A stretch of DNA of 64,000 nt from an uncultured Burkholderiales bacterium (GCA_903896615.1 CAITYM010000078.1:62001-126000); one strand, 5' to 3'; positions 40,486-51,240 are shown, counted from the first letter of the stretch. The notes: generated by a model not told the origin, from the letters alone. Made by a program: numbers and translations.

Positions 40486-42336
40486 ATGAATGCACCCACT
40501 CATCCCCATATTGCAGTTAATGCGCCGCCTCATGTTAAAAATGCCAAACTCATCGCTTGGGTCTCAGATATGGTGGCTCTTTGCAAACCCAGTGCAATTC
40601 ACTGGTGTGACGGTAGCGAGGAAGAATATCAACATTTGTGCGATTTACTCGTCCAAAACGGCACCTTTAAGAAATTAAATCCTAAACTACGTCCCAACTC
40701 TTATTTAGCCTGTTCAGACCCTAGTGATGTGGCGCGAGTAGAAGACAGGACCTTCATTTGCTCTCAGGATAAGAATCAGGCAGGCCCAACCAACAACTGG
40801 GTTAGCCCTGCTGAGATGCGTAAAACACTTCATCCTCTTTTTGATGGTTGTATGAATGGTCGAACAATGTACGTTGTTCCCTTCTCCATGGGACCACTTA
40901 ATAGTCCTATTTCTCACATTGGTATTGAGTTATCTGACAGTCCCTACGTTGCCGTTAATATGAGGATGATGACTCGTATGGGCAAGCCCGTGTACGATGT
41001 GCTCGGCCCGAACGGTGAGTTTGTACCTTGTGTGCATACCGTAGGAGCGCCGCTTCAAAACGGAGCAAAGGATACAACCTGGCCTTGTAATAAAACAAAA
41101 TACATTGTTCACTACCCTGAAACTCGTGAGATTTGGTCTTTCGGTTCAGGCTACGGTGGTAATGCACTTTTAGGTAAAAAATGCTTTGCACTGCGCATCG
41201 CATCCATCATGGGACACGATGAAGGGTGGCTTGCAGAACACATGTTAATTTTGGGCGTAACGTCCCCCGAGGGGAAAAAATACCATGTCGCAGCCGCCTT
41301 CCCAAGTGCCTGTGGAAAAACAAACTTTGCAATGCTCATTCCGCCTAAAGGCTTTGAGGGCTGGAAAGTCACGACCATTGGAGACGATATAGCTTGGATT
41401 AAACCCGCACAAGATGGGCGCCTATATGCCATAAACCCTGAGGCAGGATACTTTGGAGTTGCTCCAGGTACAAACTACGAAACCAATCCCAATTGCATGA
41501 AGAGTTTGCATCAAAACGTTATCTTTACCAATGTTGCATTGACCGATGACGGCGATGTTTGGTGGGAAGGTATGGGACCACAACCTGCACACTGCATTGA
41601 TTGGCAAGGGAAAGATTGGACCCCTGAGATAGCCCAATCCACAGGTGCAAAAGCAGCTCACCCCAACGCTCGCTTTACTGTTCCAGCAATAAACAATCCA
41701 GCAATTGACAGTGCCTGGGATGATCCTAAGGGCGTAGCAATTGATGCATTCATCTTTGGTGGCAGACGCTCGACTACGGTACCGCTCGTTACCCAAGCAC
41801 GTGACTGGACAGAGGGTGTTTATATGGCAGCCACCATGGGTTCTGAAACAACTGCGGCGGCAACCGGCGCACAAGGTGTTGTTAGGCGCGATCCCTTTGC
41901 CATGCTGCCATTTACCGGCTACAACATGAGCGACTATTTCCAGCATTGGCTGGATATGGGAGAGAAACTGACTGCAGCGGGTGCAAATTTGCCCAAGATT
42001 TTTACGACCAATTGGTTTAGAAAAGGACCTAATGGTAAATTTGTATGGCCCGGTTACGGCGAAAACATGCGCGTATTAAAGTGGATGATTGACCGAATTG
42101 AAGGACGCGTAAAAGGTGTTGAACATGCCTTTGGAATAAGCCCTTCCTACTCGGAAATTAACTGGGATGGGCTTGACTTTGATGTATCTAAATTTGAACA
42201 AGTAACGAACACGGACAAATCGCTTTTAATGGACGAGCTTAAACTACACAGTGAGCTCTTTGATCAACTCTCCTATCATTTGCCTAAAGCGCTCACCCAA
42301 ACCAAAGAGAAAATGCAGGAGCGACTTCACGCTTAA
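40486..42336 (+). CDS. pckG: phosphoenolpyruvate carboxykinase (GTP)
   Basis: Converts oxaloacetate plus GTP to phosphoenolpyruvate and CO2 at the start of gluconeogenesis. The kinase P-loop [11 protein letters not shown] lies near residues 270-280, containing the reactive cysteine typical of GTP-dependent enzymes. [22 protein letters not shown] and the [14 protein letters not shown] region are also diagnostic. At 616 residues it is full length. A strong intrinsic terminator follows. The GTP-type enzyme, not the ATP-type, fits Burkholderiales. Confidence 0.97.
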   Translation: MNAPTHPHIAVNAPPHVKNAKLIAWVSDMVALCKPSAIHWCDGSEEEYQHLCDLLVQNGTFKKLNPKLRPNSYLACSDPSDVARVEDRTFICSQDKNQAGPTNNWVSPAEMRKTLHPLFDGCMNGRTMYVVPFSMGPLNSPISHIGIELSDSPYVAVNMRMMTRMGKPVYDVLGPNGEFVPCVHTVGAPLQNGAKDTTWPCNKTKYIVHYPETREIWSFGSGYGGNALLGKKCFALRIASIMGHDEGWLAEHMLILGVTSPEGKKYHVAAAFPSACGKTNFAMLIPPKGFEGWKVTTIGDDIAWIKPAQDGRLYAINPEAGYFGVAPGTNYETNPNCMKSLHQNVIFTNVALTDDGDVWWEGMGPQPAHCIDWQGKDWTPEIAQSTGAKAAHPNARFTVPAINNPAIDSAWDDPKGVAIDAFIFGGRRSTTVPLVTQARDWTEGVYMAATMGSETTAAATGAQGVVRRDPFAMLPFTGYNMSDYFQHWLDMGEKLTAAGANLPKIFTTNWFRKGPNGKFVWPGYGENMRVLKWMIDRIEGRVKGVEHAFGISPSYSEINWDGLDFDVSKFEQVTNTDKSLLMDELKLHSELFDQLSYHLPKALTQTKEKMQERLHA

Positions 42337-42372
42337 TTGGCCCAAGTCAATTAGTTTATAAACCTCTCATTC

Positions 42373-42410
42373 AAGCCCCCTAAACTAAAGGTTTGGGGGG
42401 CTTATTTTTT
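42373..42410 (+). terminator. intrinsic terminator after pckG
   Basis: AAGCCCCCTAAAC (42373-42385) pairs with GTTTGGGGGGCTT (42391-42403) over a five-base loop with one G-T wobble, followed by ATTTTTT. The T-run overlaps the end of the convergent ksgA gene, encoding its final Lys-Lys-stop. Confidence 0.9.
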
Positions 42411-43229
42411 GATTGCCTGGGCAAGCGAAATATATTGCGCAACGCTTACCTCTTCGGCACGCCTTTTCAAATCAAATTCACCGTCAAATTGACGTTCCTC
42501 CAACCAACGCCCTAAGGTATGCCTCAATAACTTACGCCGTTGACTAAAGGCCACTTGAACCAAATTTTGAAATACACCAAAATCTAATTGCGCTGGGTTT
42601 GAACGAGGCGTCATTTTGACCACTGCACTGCGAACTCTTGGGGGTGGGTCAAAAGAGTCTGGCTCTACATCGAGTAAAGATATCATCTCATAGCGCCACT
42701 GCAACATGACGCTTAACCGACCAAAATCAGCTGTTGCGGGATTTGCAACCATTCGCTGTACTACCTCCTTTTGAAGCATAAAGTGCTGGTCCTGTACGAC
42801 CTCCACAAAATCTAACAAATGAAACAGTATGGGCGTAGAAATGTTGTAAGGCAAATTACCAACAATCCGAAGTTGAGCAGCCTCTCGCCTTGGAGAGGCT
42901 ATTAAAGTACTCTGCGCTGCTGGATTTTTTGAGAGTTTTTCCTCAAATATCTCTAGTGCAAGTTCATCAAAACGGACCTTAAGAACGTCGGATGAAACCA
43001 CTTTTAACAAGGGATTCAGCTCTAAACTTCGCACCAAGTCTTTATCTAATTCAATCACGCACAAATGGCCTATTTTTTTTAAAAGCGGTTGTGTCATCGC
43101 TCCCATGCCCGGGCCTATTTCAATCATCTGGTCCGCTTTGTTCGGACCTATAGCATCTATGATTTGCTCAATAACCCCTTGGTCTACTAAGAAATGCTGG
43201 CCAAACCGCTTTCGAGGGATGTGTTTCAA
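42402..43229 (-). CDS. rsmA: 16S rRNA dimethyladenosine transferase KsgA
   Basis: Dimethylates two adjacent adenosines near the 3' end of 16S rRNA during 30S maturation. It has the SAM-binding [14 protein letters not shown], the catalytic NLPYNIS motif in [15 protein letters not shown] and a C-terminal helical domain with [13 protein letters not shown]. The N-terminal RKRFGQHFL is standard. It has 275 residues. It follows surA by 34 bases; pdxA, usually between surA and ksgA in proteobacteria, is missing. Confidence 0.96.
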   Translation of the reverse strand: MKHIPRKRFGQHFLVDQGVIEQIIDAIGPNKADQMIEIGPGMGAMTQPLLKKIGHLCVIELDKDLVRSLELNPLLKVVSSDVLKVRFDELALEIFEEKLSKNPAAQSTLIASPRREAAQLRIVGNLPYNISTPILFHLLDFVEVVQDQHFMLQKEVVQRMVANPATADFGRLSVMLQWRYEMISLLDVEPDSFDPPPRVRSAVVKMTPRSNPAQLDFGVFQNLVQVAFSQRRKLLRHTLGRWLEERQFDGEFDLKRRAEEVSVAQYISLAQAIKK

Positions 43230-43263
43230 CTCAATTCCTCATTGGGCGTTGACTGAAAGGGAC

Positions 43264-44808
43264 TCATAAAGGAGCATCTTTGTACTCTATAAAAGCGTGC
43301 CCACGCACTTCACGCTCCCAATTAGAATAACTTTCTTCAAACTTTTTATCTTGCATTATTTTTCGCGCCGCATCGCGTCTTTCTTTTAAAGAAATAGGGG
43401 CTTGCTTTCGCTCCAATACTTGAATTAAGTGAACACCAAAGCGAGAAATAAAAGGATCTGCAATTTGTCCTGGAGATAATTTACCCATTACAGCTTCAAA
43501 TTCAGGTACAAATTGTCCTGGCGAAGCCCAACCCAAATCGCCACCAGCACTCGCACTACCGTCTTGTGAGAACTCTTTGGCCAATAACGCAAAATCCGAT
43601 TCTCCGCGTTCAATCTTTCTTTTAAATTCGGCTAACTTGGCTCTCGCCGCGTTTTGACTAAGTTCACTTCCGGGTCTTAATAGAATGTGTCTTGAGTGCG
43701 TCTGTGTTACGAAAGCAGCCTCCCCGTCTCCTTGTTGCCTATCGTTTACCAACAAAATGTGCAGGCCAGCCCCTGAGCGAATAGGACCAACCACTTGTCC
43801 AACCTTTGTATTTTTTATAGCATTAATAAAAAGTGATGGGTAACGACTCTCTGGTCTGAGACCCATCACTCCACCGTTCTTGCTATCTAATGCGTCAGAG
43901 TTGGTTTTGGCCAATTCCGAGAAATCAGCTCCCGCTTTAATTTTTTGAAGAATCTCTGAGGCTTTTGTTTGATAAGGTCCCAGTTGCGCATCAGCAGTTC
44001 CGTCTGGCACACTTATAAGAATCTGCGATAAATTGATTAACTGAGAAGTACTTGCACCTTTTTTCTGTTGTTCTAACAAAAATTGATCTGCCTCTAAATC
44101 AGTAATACGAACTTTTGAAAGAACCTCCCGGTCTCTCAATTTTTGCAAAATCATTTGTTGACGAAGTCGAGTTTTGTACTGTTCTACGCTTTGTCCCTGC
44201 AACCTTAACTGAGCATATAACTGCTCTAAGGTAATCCCATTTCTCTCGGCTATTCCGAGTTGGGCCTGTAAAACTTCATCATCCGTTACGCCAAGCCCCG
44301 TCTCAAGTGCTATTTGCAACTGCGCCTTCTCTAGAATTAATTCTTCCAAAGTTTTGCTGAGTAATGTATCTCTAGGAGGTAGTAACGTGCCTTGTTGCTT
44401 GATTTGTTCAAGGTGCTCTTGAGCGCGTTGATTGACCTCCCTATTCGTAATGGGTTCGCTGTCCACGATTGCAACAATAAAGTCTGAATATTCCTTTTCT
44501 AATTCAGCCGCAGTTTGTCCCGGCTCCAACAAACTGCCAACTCCTGATGGCTCCTCTAAAGGAGCGCCCTCGGTCTTTAGTGCTTTTGGTTGCGAGGTTG
44601 AGCGCAGCCCTGACTTTCCTGAATTGGTACCGGCTTGTCCGGCTGACACAGGGTTCGATAAATTTACTGCATCCGCCCCTGGCGCAGACATTCCTTGCAG
44701 CTTTAGTCCTTGCGCCCCGGCTTGTTGCAAAGCACCCACCCACATCACCAATGTAAGGAAAGAAATATGCTTTAATTTGTTTTTATTTATATTCATTTTT
44801 TTCATCAA
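43264..44808 (-). CDS. surA: periplasmic chaperone SurA
   Basis: A periplasmic chaperone and peptidyl-prolyl isomerase for outer-membrane proteins such as LptD. A signal peptide ends near AGAQ (about residue 33). An unusual Ser/Gly/Pro-rich linker (about 35-95) precedes the SurA N-domain (IVAIVDSEPITNREV onward). Two parvulin domains follow (around 260-350 and 365-460, the second with FSQDGSASAGGDLGWASPGQFVPEFE). At 514 residues it is longer than E. coli SurA mainly because of the linker. Its start overlaps the lptD stop by four bases. Confidence 0.94.
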   Translation of the reverse strand: MMKKMNINKNKLKHISFLTLVMWVGALQQAGAQGLKLQGMSAPGADAVNLSNPVSAGQAGTNSGKSGLRSTSQPKALKTEGAPLEEPSGVGSLLEPGQTAAELEKEYSDFIVAIVDSEPITNREVNQRAQEHLEQIKQQGTLLPPRDTLLSKTLEELILEKAQLQIALETGLGVTDDEVLQAQLGIAERNGITLEQLYAQLRLQGQSVEQYKTRLRQQMILQKLRDREVLSKVRITDLEADQFLLEQQKKGASTSQLINLSQILISVPDGTADAQLGPYQTKASEILQKIKAGADFSELAKTNSDALDSKNGGVMGLRPESRYPSLFINAIKNTKVGQVVGPIRSGAGLHILLVNDRQQGDGEAAFVTQTHSRHILLRPGSELSQNAARAKLAEFKRKIERGESDFALLAKEFSQDGSASAGGDLGWASPGQFVPEFEAVMGKLSPGQIADPFISRFGVHLIQVLERKQAPISLKERRDAARKIMQDKKFEESYSNWEREVRGHAFIEYKDAPL

Positions 44809-47261
44809 TAATTAGCATACCGACTAGGGTCAGCTAAAGGATCTCTTAAATTTTGATACCTAGGAATTGTTTGCTTAAGCAATGAGAAGGGTGTTGATCC
44901 CACTTTGGAGAATCCATCAAACTCGATTTGAAACATGATGCTTTGATTCACAGTCGTAGAGGTAATTTGTATACGCTGCAAAGCTATTCTTCCCAACCAA
45001 CATCCTGCGTCATACTCCAAACCAACAATAGCATCTCCTATTTGGGCGGTGTCTTTGTTATAGTTTATCCTCGCCACCGTGTACCACCTATTCTCACCCA
45101 ACCCACGTCCAGGGCCATTATCGACCCCTTTATCCCCCCACAAATCATTAATCGGCCATTGCCATGCCATATCAAGCATATTAGCGCTAAGTTGTCTATC
45201 AAATCTAAATCCCGCTGTTATCAACCTGTAATTTGTCGGGCTGTATCTGATATTTCCTGAAGATAAATCTGACTGAGACGTTTGGGGGTTATATTCATAT
45301 GCAGAGTCTAACTTCCATTTCTCATTCATGTTCAAAGTACCACCGATCAAAAAATCGCTAAATCTTCCCGTTGTGGGAACTGGGTTAGTCGGTAGGTAAA
45401 TATCTTGGTCGTGCAACTGAATGCGCTGAGCAATGCCTAAGCGTGCATACTCGAATCCATTATCTGCATCAATTAATCGAGAGGCACTTCCTATAGCAAC
45501 CATCTTGGTGTCCGATATCCTATCATTTCCAGAGAATGCATTTTCCGTAAATATCGAATCATAATTAAAGTCATATGTACTTGAATCGTATACAGGTAAG
45601 TAGTTCTGATTTCTAAATGGTGTGTAAGCAAGAAACGCACGAGGTTCAAACGTCTGTGTCCATGCTTTTCCAAATAAATCTAATCCCCGCTCAAATGTAA
45701 CCCCGCTATCTAAACTAAATGTTGGGACAGTTACGTTTGCAGTTGACGAACCTGTCGCAGTAATTGGCGTATCAAAATCATACGACCTCGCGTGAAGCAT
45801 AAACTTAGGCGTTAAATACCCATACTCGTTTATTAGTGGATAACTCAACTTTGTTAATCCGTAAACGCGTTGTGCATTGGGTTGACAGTCCGTTGTCCCT
45901 TGTTGACAGGCATACCACCGATCCGACTTGTAGTTTGAGTAATCTCCCTCTAATGCTAAATTAAAGCCGTTTAAATTATTCAGCGTATATTTTGAGTTGA
46001 GCTCTGGTAGTAAGTCATAGGGCGGAGTGATTGGTGTAGTTGCCACCTGGAGCAATTGCCACTTTAATGTCCTAACTGTTGTTACTAAGTTTTGTACGGA
46101 CCATGTAGCGCTGAAATCCTCGGGCAAAAGTTGTGACGCCAACTGCCCGGTACCTCCTGGGAAGTCTTGCCAGTACAAATTGTCACTTACCTTGTTAACA
46201 TTCAAAGAATAGGCCAACTTGCCCATTGAGGGATCGCTTAAACTTGCGCCACCGTTGTGTTGTTGACTATATCCCCATCGGTTTGTATTGTCTCTGAGTT
46301 GATCATTTGGTAAATAGTTGAAGAAAACTTGCCCTCGTTCTTGCCCACTTGCTCCCTCCAAGTATCTAAATTCCGTACTTACATCCAGACCCCTTTTGCT
46401 CCAGTAGGTTGGGGTAATCGTTGCATCCCTATTTGGCGCTATATTCCAATAGTAAGGTTGCCCATATTGAATTCCATTTACGTTATCAACGCCCCCCATG
46501 GGTGGTAAAAATCCGGATTTACGTTCATGAGTCAACGGAAAACTAAAAGATGGTAGCGGTACGTTTGGAAAATCTTTTAGCTCTAACCTTGCATCCTCGG
46601 CTTTTCCTATGCTGGTCTGACTGTTTAAATTCAACGTGTCCGCCCTTAACAACCAAGCAGGCGCCCAACTCGGTCCTGGTTTAGCTTGACAAGTTGTGTA
46701 AGTCGCATTGTGAATTACCTTTTGTTTGTCATCTATAAAGTCTATTTTTTCAGCACTACCGTACGCCCTATTTTTTAGCAATTGATAGTCGGTTGCTATA
46801 AAAAACCCCACTGAGCTATCGATCTCAATATCTAAATCCGTTCCCCTAAATAGATCGCCGGCCTTGTTTAAGGATACAGCCCCTTGTGCCTTTAACTTGT
46901 CAGTAAGGCTTGAATACTGAATATGGTCAGCTTTAAATAATGTATTTCCACGCCTTAAAACCACGTTGCCGTCTAGGCGTGTTGGCTCACCCGGTTGATC
47001 GTCAATTGAATCACTTTGAACGTAGGTAGGTAATAAGGCTTGCGTGTTAGCTAAGTCTTTTTCACGCAGCAAAGCACTTGGCTTTAAAACAAGTGGACGG
47101 GTATTGGGTGCTTCACTCTTTGAGCCGTAATGTTCAACCTTTACACCCGGAGTAATCATCTCAATCGATTCCGACTCTTTTAACGACAAAGTCTGAGCCC
47201 ACAAGCCTTGTGTGGAAGCGACTATTCCCAAAAAAGAAAGAATTCTGCAGAAAAATGGCAT
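44805..47261 (-). CDS. lptD: LPS-assembly protein LptD
   Basis: The outer-membrane barrel that inserts LPS into the outer leaflet. A signal peptide covers about residues 1-22 (ending LWAQ). The N-terminal LptA-like jelly roll (LDGNVVLRRGNTLFKADHIQYSS) follows, then a large beta-barrel domain. Cysteines in YTTCQAKPG, WYACQQGTTDC and GCWLGR could form the disulfides LptD needs. It has 818 residues. It is first in an lptD-surA-ksgA unit and divergent from amgK. Confidence 0.95.
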   Translation of the reverse strand: MPFFCRILSFLGIVASTQGLWAQTLSLKESESIEMITPGVKVEHYGSKSEAPNTRPLVLKPSALLREKDLANTQALLPTYVQSDSIDDQPGEPTRLDGNVVLRRGNTLFKADHIQYSSLTDKLKAQGAVSLNKAGDLFRGTDLDIEIDSSVGFFIATDYQLLKNRAYGSAEKIDFIDDKQKVIHNATYTTCQAKPGPSWAPAWLLRADTLNLNSQTSIGKAEDARLELKDFPNVPLPSFSFPLTHERKSGFLPPMGGVDNVNGIQYGQPYYWNIAPNRDATITPTYWSKRGLDVSTEFRYLEGASGQERGQVFFNYLPNDQLRDNTNRWGYSQQHNGGASLSDPSMGKLAYSLNVNKVSDNLYWQDFPGGTGQLASQLLPEDFSATWSVQNLVTTVRTLKWQLLQVATTPITPPYDLLPELNSKYTLNNLNGFNLALEGDYSNYKSDRWYACQQGTTDCQPNAQRVYGLTKLSYPLINEYGYLTPKFMLHARSYDFDTPITATGSSTANVTVPTFSLDSGVTFERGLDLFGKAWTQTFEPRAFLAYTPFRNQNYLPVYDSSTYDFNYDSIFTENAFSGNDRISDTKMVAIGSASRLIDADNGFEYARLGIAQRIQLHDQDIYLPTNPVPTTGRFSDFLIGGTLNMNEKWKLDSAYEYNPQTSQSDLSSGNIRYSPTNYRLITAGFRFDRQLSANMLDMAWQWPINDLWGDKGVDNGPGRGLGENRWYTVARINYNKDTAQIGDAIVGLEYDAGCWLGRIALQRIQITSTTVNQSIMFQIEFDGFSKVGSTPFSLLKQTIPRYQNLRDPLADPSRYANY

Positions 47262-47373
47262 GAAATGACTATGATAGCTCGGGCAACAGCTCTTCTTGCA
47301 TTAAAGTAAGAGCAGATTTGTAGAATTCCGATTATCCCCGAGCTTTTTAGAAAATTTAAGCATTTATCACCAT

Positions 47374-48489
47374 ATGTCTGTCAATAAACCCCACTTAAGC
47401 CCTATTGCCTGGGCAGATCCAACTCGGCTACAGCTTTTTGATACTTGGCTTGCCAAATGCACGAAGGAGTTTTCTTTAGATATCAGCACTCTAGGGCTTG
47501 CCTCTGCTGATGCAAGTTTTAGGCGCTATTTTCGATTAATTAGTCAAGACTCCCCCCCAAAGTCCTTCATTATTATGGATGCCCCGCCAGAAAAGGAAGA
47601 TTGCAACTCCTTTGTATCCATTGCCACTTTATTAAAGAATTCCGGGCTTTTGGTGCCAGATATTTTAAATTGGAATAAGGCCCACGGTTTCTTGCTTTTA
47701 TCTGATTTAGGTACACATACCTTGTTGCAGGAGATTGGTCACGAATTTGATCTCACTACGCCAAACCTAACACCTCACTTAAGTCCCTTTCTTCGCGCTA
47801 TTGATGCCCTTGTACTACTTCAAAAAGTACGTGCTCCTCATATATTGCCAAACTACGATGAAACTCTTTTACAACGAGAATTAAATTTATTTCCAGACTG
47901 GTATCTAACCCAACATAAGGGTATATCGCTTACCCAAGAGCAACAAAACATTCTTTCCTCTAGTTTCCAAGTCATCATTAAATCCAACTTGAGCGCTCCT
48001 AATGTATTTGTGCATCGAGACTTTATGACTCGCAATTTAATGATTCCTTCTAATCTTAGTGAAGAGCGGTTAGGGGTTTTAGATTTTCAAGATGCTGTCA
48101 TAGGTCCTATTACCTACGATATTGCAAGCCTCATGCGTGACGCATTTTGTAGTTGGTCTGAAGAGTTTGTGCTCGATGTGACTGTCCGTTTTTGGGAGCG
48201 TATCAGAAGAACTGGCATTATTGACGCTAACGGCTGGTCGGATGACTTTGGCGAGTTTTGGCGAGCGGTTGAATGGATGGGTCTTCAAAGACACCTCAAA
48301 GTTGCAGGTATATTCGCTAGGTTAACGATTAGAGATAACAAACCCAAATATCTTGCAGATGCACCACGCTTTATAAACTACATCAGGAATACAGCACAAC
48401 GATACAGGGAATTGTTTCCTCTTATACGCCTGATTGATAAACTTGAAAATACACCAACGAGTCAATCCTATTCGTTTGGAAGACTCTAA
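47374..48489 (+). CDS. amgK: AmgK-like N-acetylmuramate/N-acetylglucosamine kinase
   Basis: An aminoglycoside-phosphotransferase-fold sugar kinase (371 residues). It phosphorylates the anomeric carbon of MurNAc in the peptidoglycan recycling route that bypasses de novo synthesis. ASADASFRRYFRL begins the kinase fold, VHRDFMTRNLM is the catalytic loop and GVLDFQDAVIGPITYDIASLMRD the metal loop. It is divergent from lptD, as in Pseudomonas and many betaproteobacteria. The usual partner murU does not follow; rsmE does. Confidence 0.9.
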   Translation: MSVNKPHLSPIAWADPTRLQLFDTWLAKCTKEFSLDISTLGLASADASFRRYFRLISQDSPPKSFIIMDAPPEKEDCNSFVSIATLLKNSGLLVPDILNWNKAHGFLLLSDLGTHTLLQEIGHEFDLTTPNLTPHLSPFLRAIDALVLLQKVRAPHILPNYDETLLQRELNLFPDWYLTQHKGISLTQEQQNILSSSFQVIIKSNLSAPNVFVHRDFMTRNLMIPSNLSEERLGVLDFQDAVIGPITYDIASLMRDAFCSWSEEFVLDVTVRFWERIRRTGIIDANGWSDDFGEFWRAVEWMGLQRHLKVAGIFARLTIRDNKPKYLADAPRFINYIRNTAQRYRELFPLIRLIDKLENTPTSQSYSFGRL

Positions 48490-48504
48490 TTTAAATTAAT
48501 TCAA

Positions 48505-49248
48505 ATGCCCCGGATTTTCTGTAATTCCCCCCTGGTCGTACAAGACCGCTATGAACTCCCCCAAGAAGCGGCACGACACGTTCAGGTACTTAGACTTCAA
48601 CCGGGGTCAAAAATTACTCTTTTTAACGGAGAGGGCGGTGAATTCGAAGCAATCGTTGTGGAGATGACTCGTAAGGACGTTTTTGCTCAAATCATTAAAT
48701 TTCTACCCATTGAGCGGGAGTCTAGGTTATCAGTTCATTTAGCAATTGGTATGCCCGCAAATGAGCGCATGGAATGGCTAATTGAAAAAGCTACAGAACT
48801 AGGCTTGTCCAAGTTAACCCCCCTCATGACGCAACATAATGTTGTGCGCTTAAACCCCGAGCGCGGAGACAAGAAACTTTTACACTGGAATGCAATCGCT
48901 CACGCAGCTTGTTCTCAATGTGGTCGCAATCGCGCTCCCGTCATCGAATCTCCCATAACCTTCATGCAATGGCTCAAAACTCTATCGGATCGGGAAAATA
49001 TTATTCGGTGGTATTTCACCCTTTCCACAGGCTCCGAGCCACTCCTTAAAGAGCTTGAAAGAATCAAAAGTTTACCCAATAAATTTGAAGGCTCTTTTTT
49101 AATTACAGTTGGTCCAGAGGGTGGTTGGAGCTCCCTTGAAGAAGAAGCATTAAAAACCCACCACTTTTTACCTGTTAGTTTGGGAGACCGAACACTTAGA
49201 ACAGAAACGGCTGCTATAGCGACAGTAGCTACTTTGAATATTTTGTGA
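48505..49248 (+). CDS. rsmE: 16S rRNA (uracil-1498-N3) methyltransferase
   Basis: A SPOUT-class methyltransferase that modifies U1498 of 16S rRNA. It has an N-terminal PUA-like domain, GMPANERMEWLIEKATELGLSKLTPL, the knotted SAM site ITVGPEGGWSSLEEE, and the final VSLGDRTLRTETAAIATVATLN. At 247 residues it is full length. It starts 16 bases after amgK, so the two are likely co-transcribed. Its stop directly abuts the metW stop on the opposite strand. Confidence 0.96.
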   Translation: MPRIFCNSPLVVQDRYELPQEAARHVQVLRLQPGSKITLFNGEGGEFEAIVVEMTRKDVFAQIIKFLPIERESRLSVHLAIGMPANERMEWLIEKATELGLSKLTPLMTQHNVVRLNPERGDKKLLHWNAIAHAACSQCGRNRAPVIESPITFMQWLKTLSDRENIIRWYFTLSTGSEPLLKELERIKSLPNKFEGSFLITVGPEGGWSSLEEEALKTHHFLPVSLGDRTLRTETAAIATVATLNIL

Positions 49249-49833
49249 TTACTTCTTTTCTATCTTAAATACTGCAGTTGGTGCCCTAAAATTTGGAAAC
49301 ACTCGAATCTGTTTTGCATCTTTGATACCAAAAGAATCTAATATCTTTATGTCGTTTTTATAAGCTAAACCACTAAAATCAGAGAGCGTACCTACTCTAA
49401 TATTTGGCGTGTCGTACCACTGATAAGGAAGACGTTTTGTCACTGGCATGCGTCCCGCCAAGATACTCAAACGGTTTGGCCAATGGGCAAAATTAGGAAA
49501 CGTTACTATTCCTAATCTGCCAACTCTAATGGTCTCCAAAAGCATTGTTTCCGCGTTTCTAAGATGTTGCAATGTGTCTATCTGTAGAACGACATCAAAT
49601 GATTGGTCCGCAAACATTGTCAAGCCTTCATCCAAATTTAATTGAATAACTTGGACATCTGTTTGAACGCATGCCAATACATTTTTGTCGTCGATCTCCA
49701 CCCCGTACCCAGTGCAATCTCGGTGAGTTTGAAGATAGCTGAGCAAAGCACCATCACCACAACCTAAATCTAGGACCCTACTACCACGTGGAATTAACTT
49801 CGCTATACACTCTATAAAGGCTTGCTTATTCAT
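49249..49833 (-). CDS. metW: methionine biosynthesis protein MetW
   Basis: A SAM-dependent methyltransferase-fold protein (194 residues) always found beside metX in proteobacteria. [15 protein letters not shown] is the SAM motif, and [27 protein letters not shown] is the MetW-specific stretch. It starts overlapping the metX stop by four bases, indicating coupled translation. MetW is thought to support or activate MetX in making acyl-homoserine; its methyl acceptor is not established. Confidence 0.95.
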   Translation of the reverse strand: MNKQAFIECIAKLIPRGSRVLDLGCGDGALLSYLQTHRDCTGYGVEIDDKNVLACVQTDVQVIQLNLDEGLTMFADQSFDVVLQIDTLQHLRNAETMLLETIRVGRLGIVTFPNFAHWPNRLSILAGRMPVTKRLPYQWYDTPNIRVGTLSDFSGLAYKNDIKILDSFGIKDAKQIRVFPNFRAPTAVFKIEKK

Positions 49834-50972
49834 ACCTTCTCCACTGAATTAATTTTTTTACTAATTCCATCAAAATATGAACGAACCAAAGCCATATAAC
49901 GCTCATCCTCAAGCAAGAAGGCATCGTGTCCATGCGGGGCGTCTATTTCCGCATAACTTACACAGCGCTTATTATCAATAAGTGCTCGCACAATTTCTCT
50001 GCTCCTTGCAGGGGAAAATCTCCAATCTGTCTTGAAACTGATCACCAAAAAATCAGCTCTGCTTTTTTCAAAAGCTTTGGTTAAGTTATTACCAGAGTCT
50101 TTAGCAGGATCAAAATAATCAAGCGCTCGTGTAATTAGTAAATATGTATTTGCATCAAAATATTCACTAAACTTTTCTCCTTGATATCTGAGGTAACTCT
50201 CTATTTGGAACTCCACATCTTGTGTTGAATATTTAATCTCTTCATTTTTCAATGATCTACCAAACTTTGAATTCATCACATCATCACTCAAGTATGTAAT
50301 GTGCCCAACCATGCGAGCAATTTTCAGACCCCTTTTAGGAATTACATTGTGTTCGTAAAAATTACCGCCATGAAAATCGGGATCGTTGACTATTGCACGC
50401 CTTGCAACTTCATTAAATGCAATATTTTCAGCATTAAGATTTGGTGCACTCGCTATCACTACTGAGTGATTAACTTTATCTGGAAATACTAAACTCCAAC
50501 TCAATGCTTGCATTCCACCCAAACTCCCCCCCATAACAGCTTGCAAGCTCTTAATACCCAACGCACTCACTAATCTTTCTTGAGAACGCACCCAATCTTC
50601 TACGGTCAACACGGGGAATTCAGCTCCCCAATTTTTTTTAGTTTTTGGATTTATATCCATCGGCCCTGTAGAACCAAAACAAGATCCTAAATTATTGATT
50701 CCAATCACAAAAAACTTATTTGTATCAACCGGCTTATTTGGTCCAATCATGTTGTCCCACCAACCAAGCGTCTCTGTTCCTTGGTTTTTATAGATTCCCG
50801 CCACGTGGTGGGAGGCATTAAGTGCATGGCAAATTAATACCGCATTGTCTTTTCTATCATTGAGTACCCCGTACGTTTCATATGCAAGTTGGTATTGATC
50901 CAAAGTTTGCCCCGAACTGAGTAACAGTGGCTCATTAAAGCTCATCACTTGCGGGGTTGCAGTAAAACTCAT
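49830..50972 (-). CDS. metX: homoserine O-acyltransferase MetX
   Basis: Acylates homoserine (acetyl- or succinyl-, which I cannot decide) as the first committed step to methionine. The alpha/beta-hydrolase triad includes S150 in [12 protein letters not shown], an Asp in FKTDWRFSP, and His in [12 protein letters not shown]. At 380 residues it is standard. Coupled to metW downstream; the split metH in the same window completes methionine synthesis. The 412-base upstream gap is shared with the divergent RRM gene. Confidence 0.95.
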   Translation of the reverse strand: MSFTATPQVMSFNEPLLLSSGQTLDQYQLAYETYGVLNDRKDNAVLICHALNASHHVAGIYKNQGTETLGWWDNMIGPNKPVDTNKFFVIGINNLGSCFGSTGPMDINPKTKKNWGAEFPVLTVEDWVRSQERLVSALGIKSLQAVMGGSLGGMQALSWSLVFPDKVNHSVVIASAPNLNAENIAFNEVARRAIVNDPDFHGGNFYEHNVIPKRGLKIARMVGHITYLSDDVMNSKFGRSLKNEEIKYSTQDVEFQIESYLRYQGEKFSEYFDANTYLLITRALDYFDPAKDSGNNLTKAFEKSRADFLVISFKTDWRFSPARSREIVRALIDNKRCVSYAEIDAPHGHDAFLLEDERYMALVRSYFDGISKKINSVEKV

Positions 50973-51192
50973 TTTTCTTTCTCAGCGTTTTTAATTTTGT
51001 TTAAACCTCAACTTAGGGGGCTCAAAACTTAATTAAGTATATCAACGGTACTTCCTGCAAATAATCCTATACTACTCATCAAATAGTTATTTTTTCGTTC
51101 TTTATAATTAGATTTTTACAGTTGTTTTACGTTTTCCTTGTCTAGATACTGTCTCTTTTAGCCACAAATTGCTTGTTTTTGTTACTTTTTAT

Positions 51193-51240
51193 GCCTTTTT
51201 AGCCGGATTACGAGAAAACGCTTAGCATAAAAAGGCTTTT
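51193..51240 (+). other. 9-bp hairpin with T-run in the metX-RRM gap
   Basis: GCCTTTTTA (51193-51201) and TAAAAAGGC (51228-51236) are perfect inverted repeats around 26 bases, followed by TTTT. If transcription starts upstream, this could be a leader terminator or attenuator for the RRM gene; otherwise it is a promoter-region dyad. The rest of the 50973-51384 gap shows only AT-rich sequence. Confidence 0.4.

Noticed and set aside
40315-40533. 72-codon minus-strand frame across the pckG start
   Set aside because: It covers the pckG ribosome-binding site and start, has no family resemblance and looks like a shadow frame.
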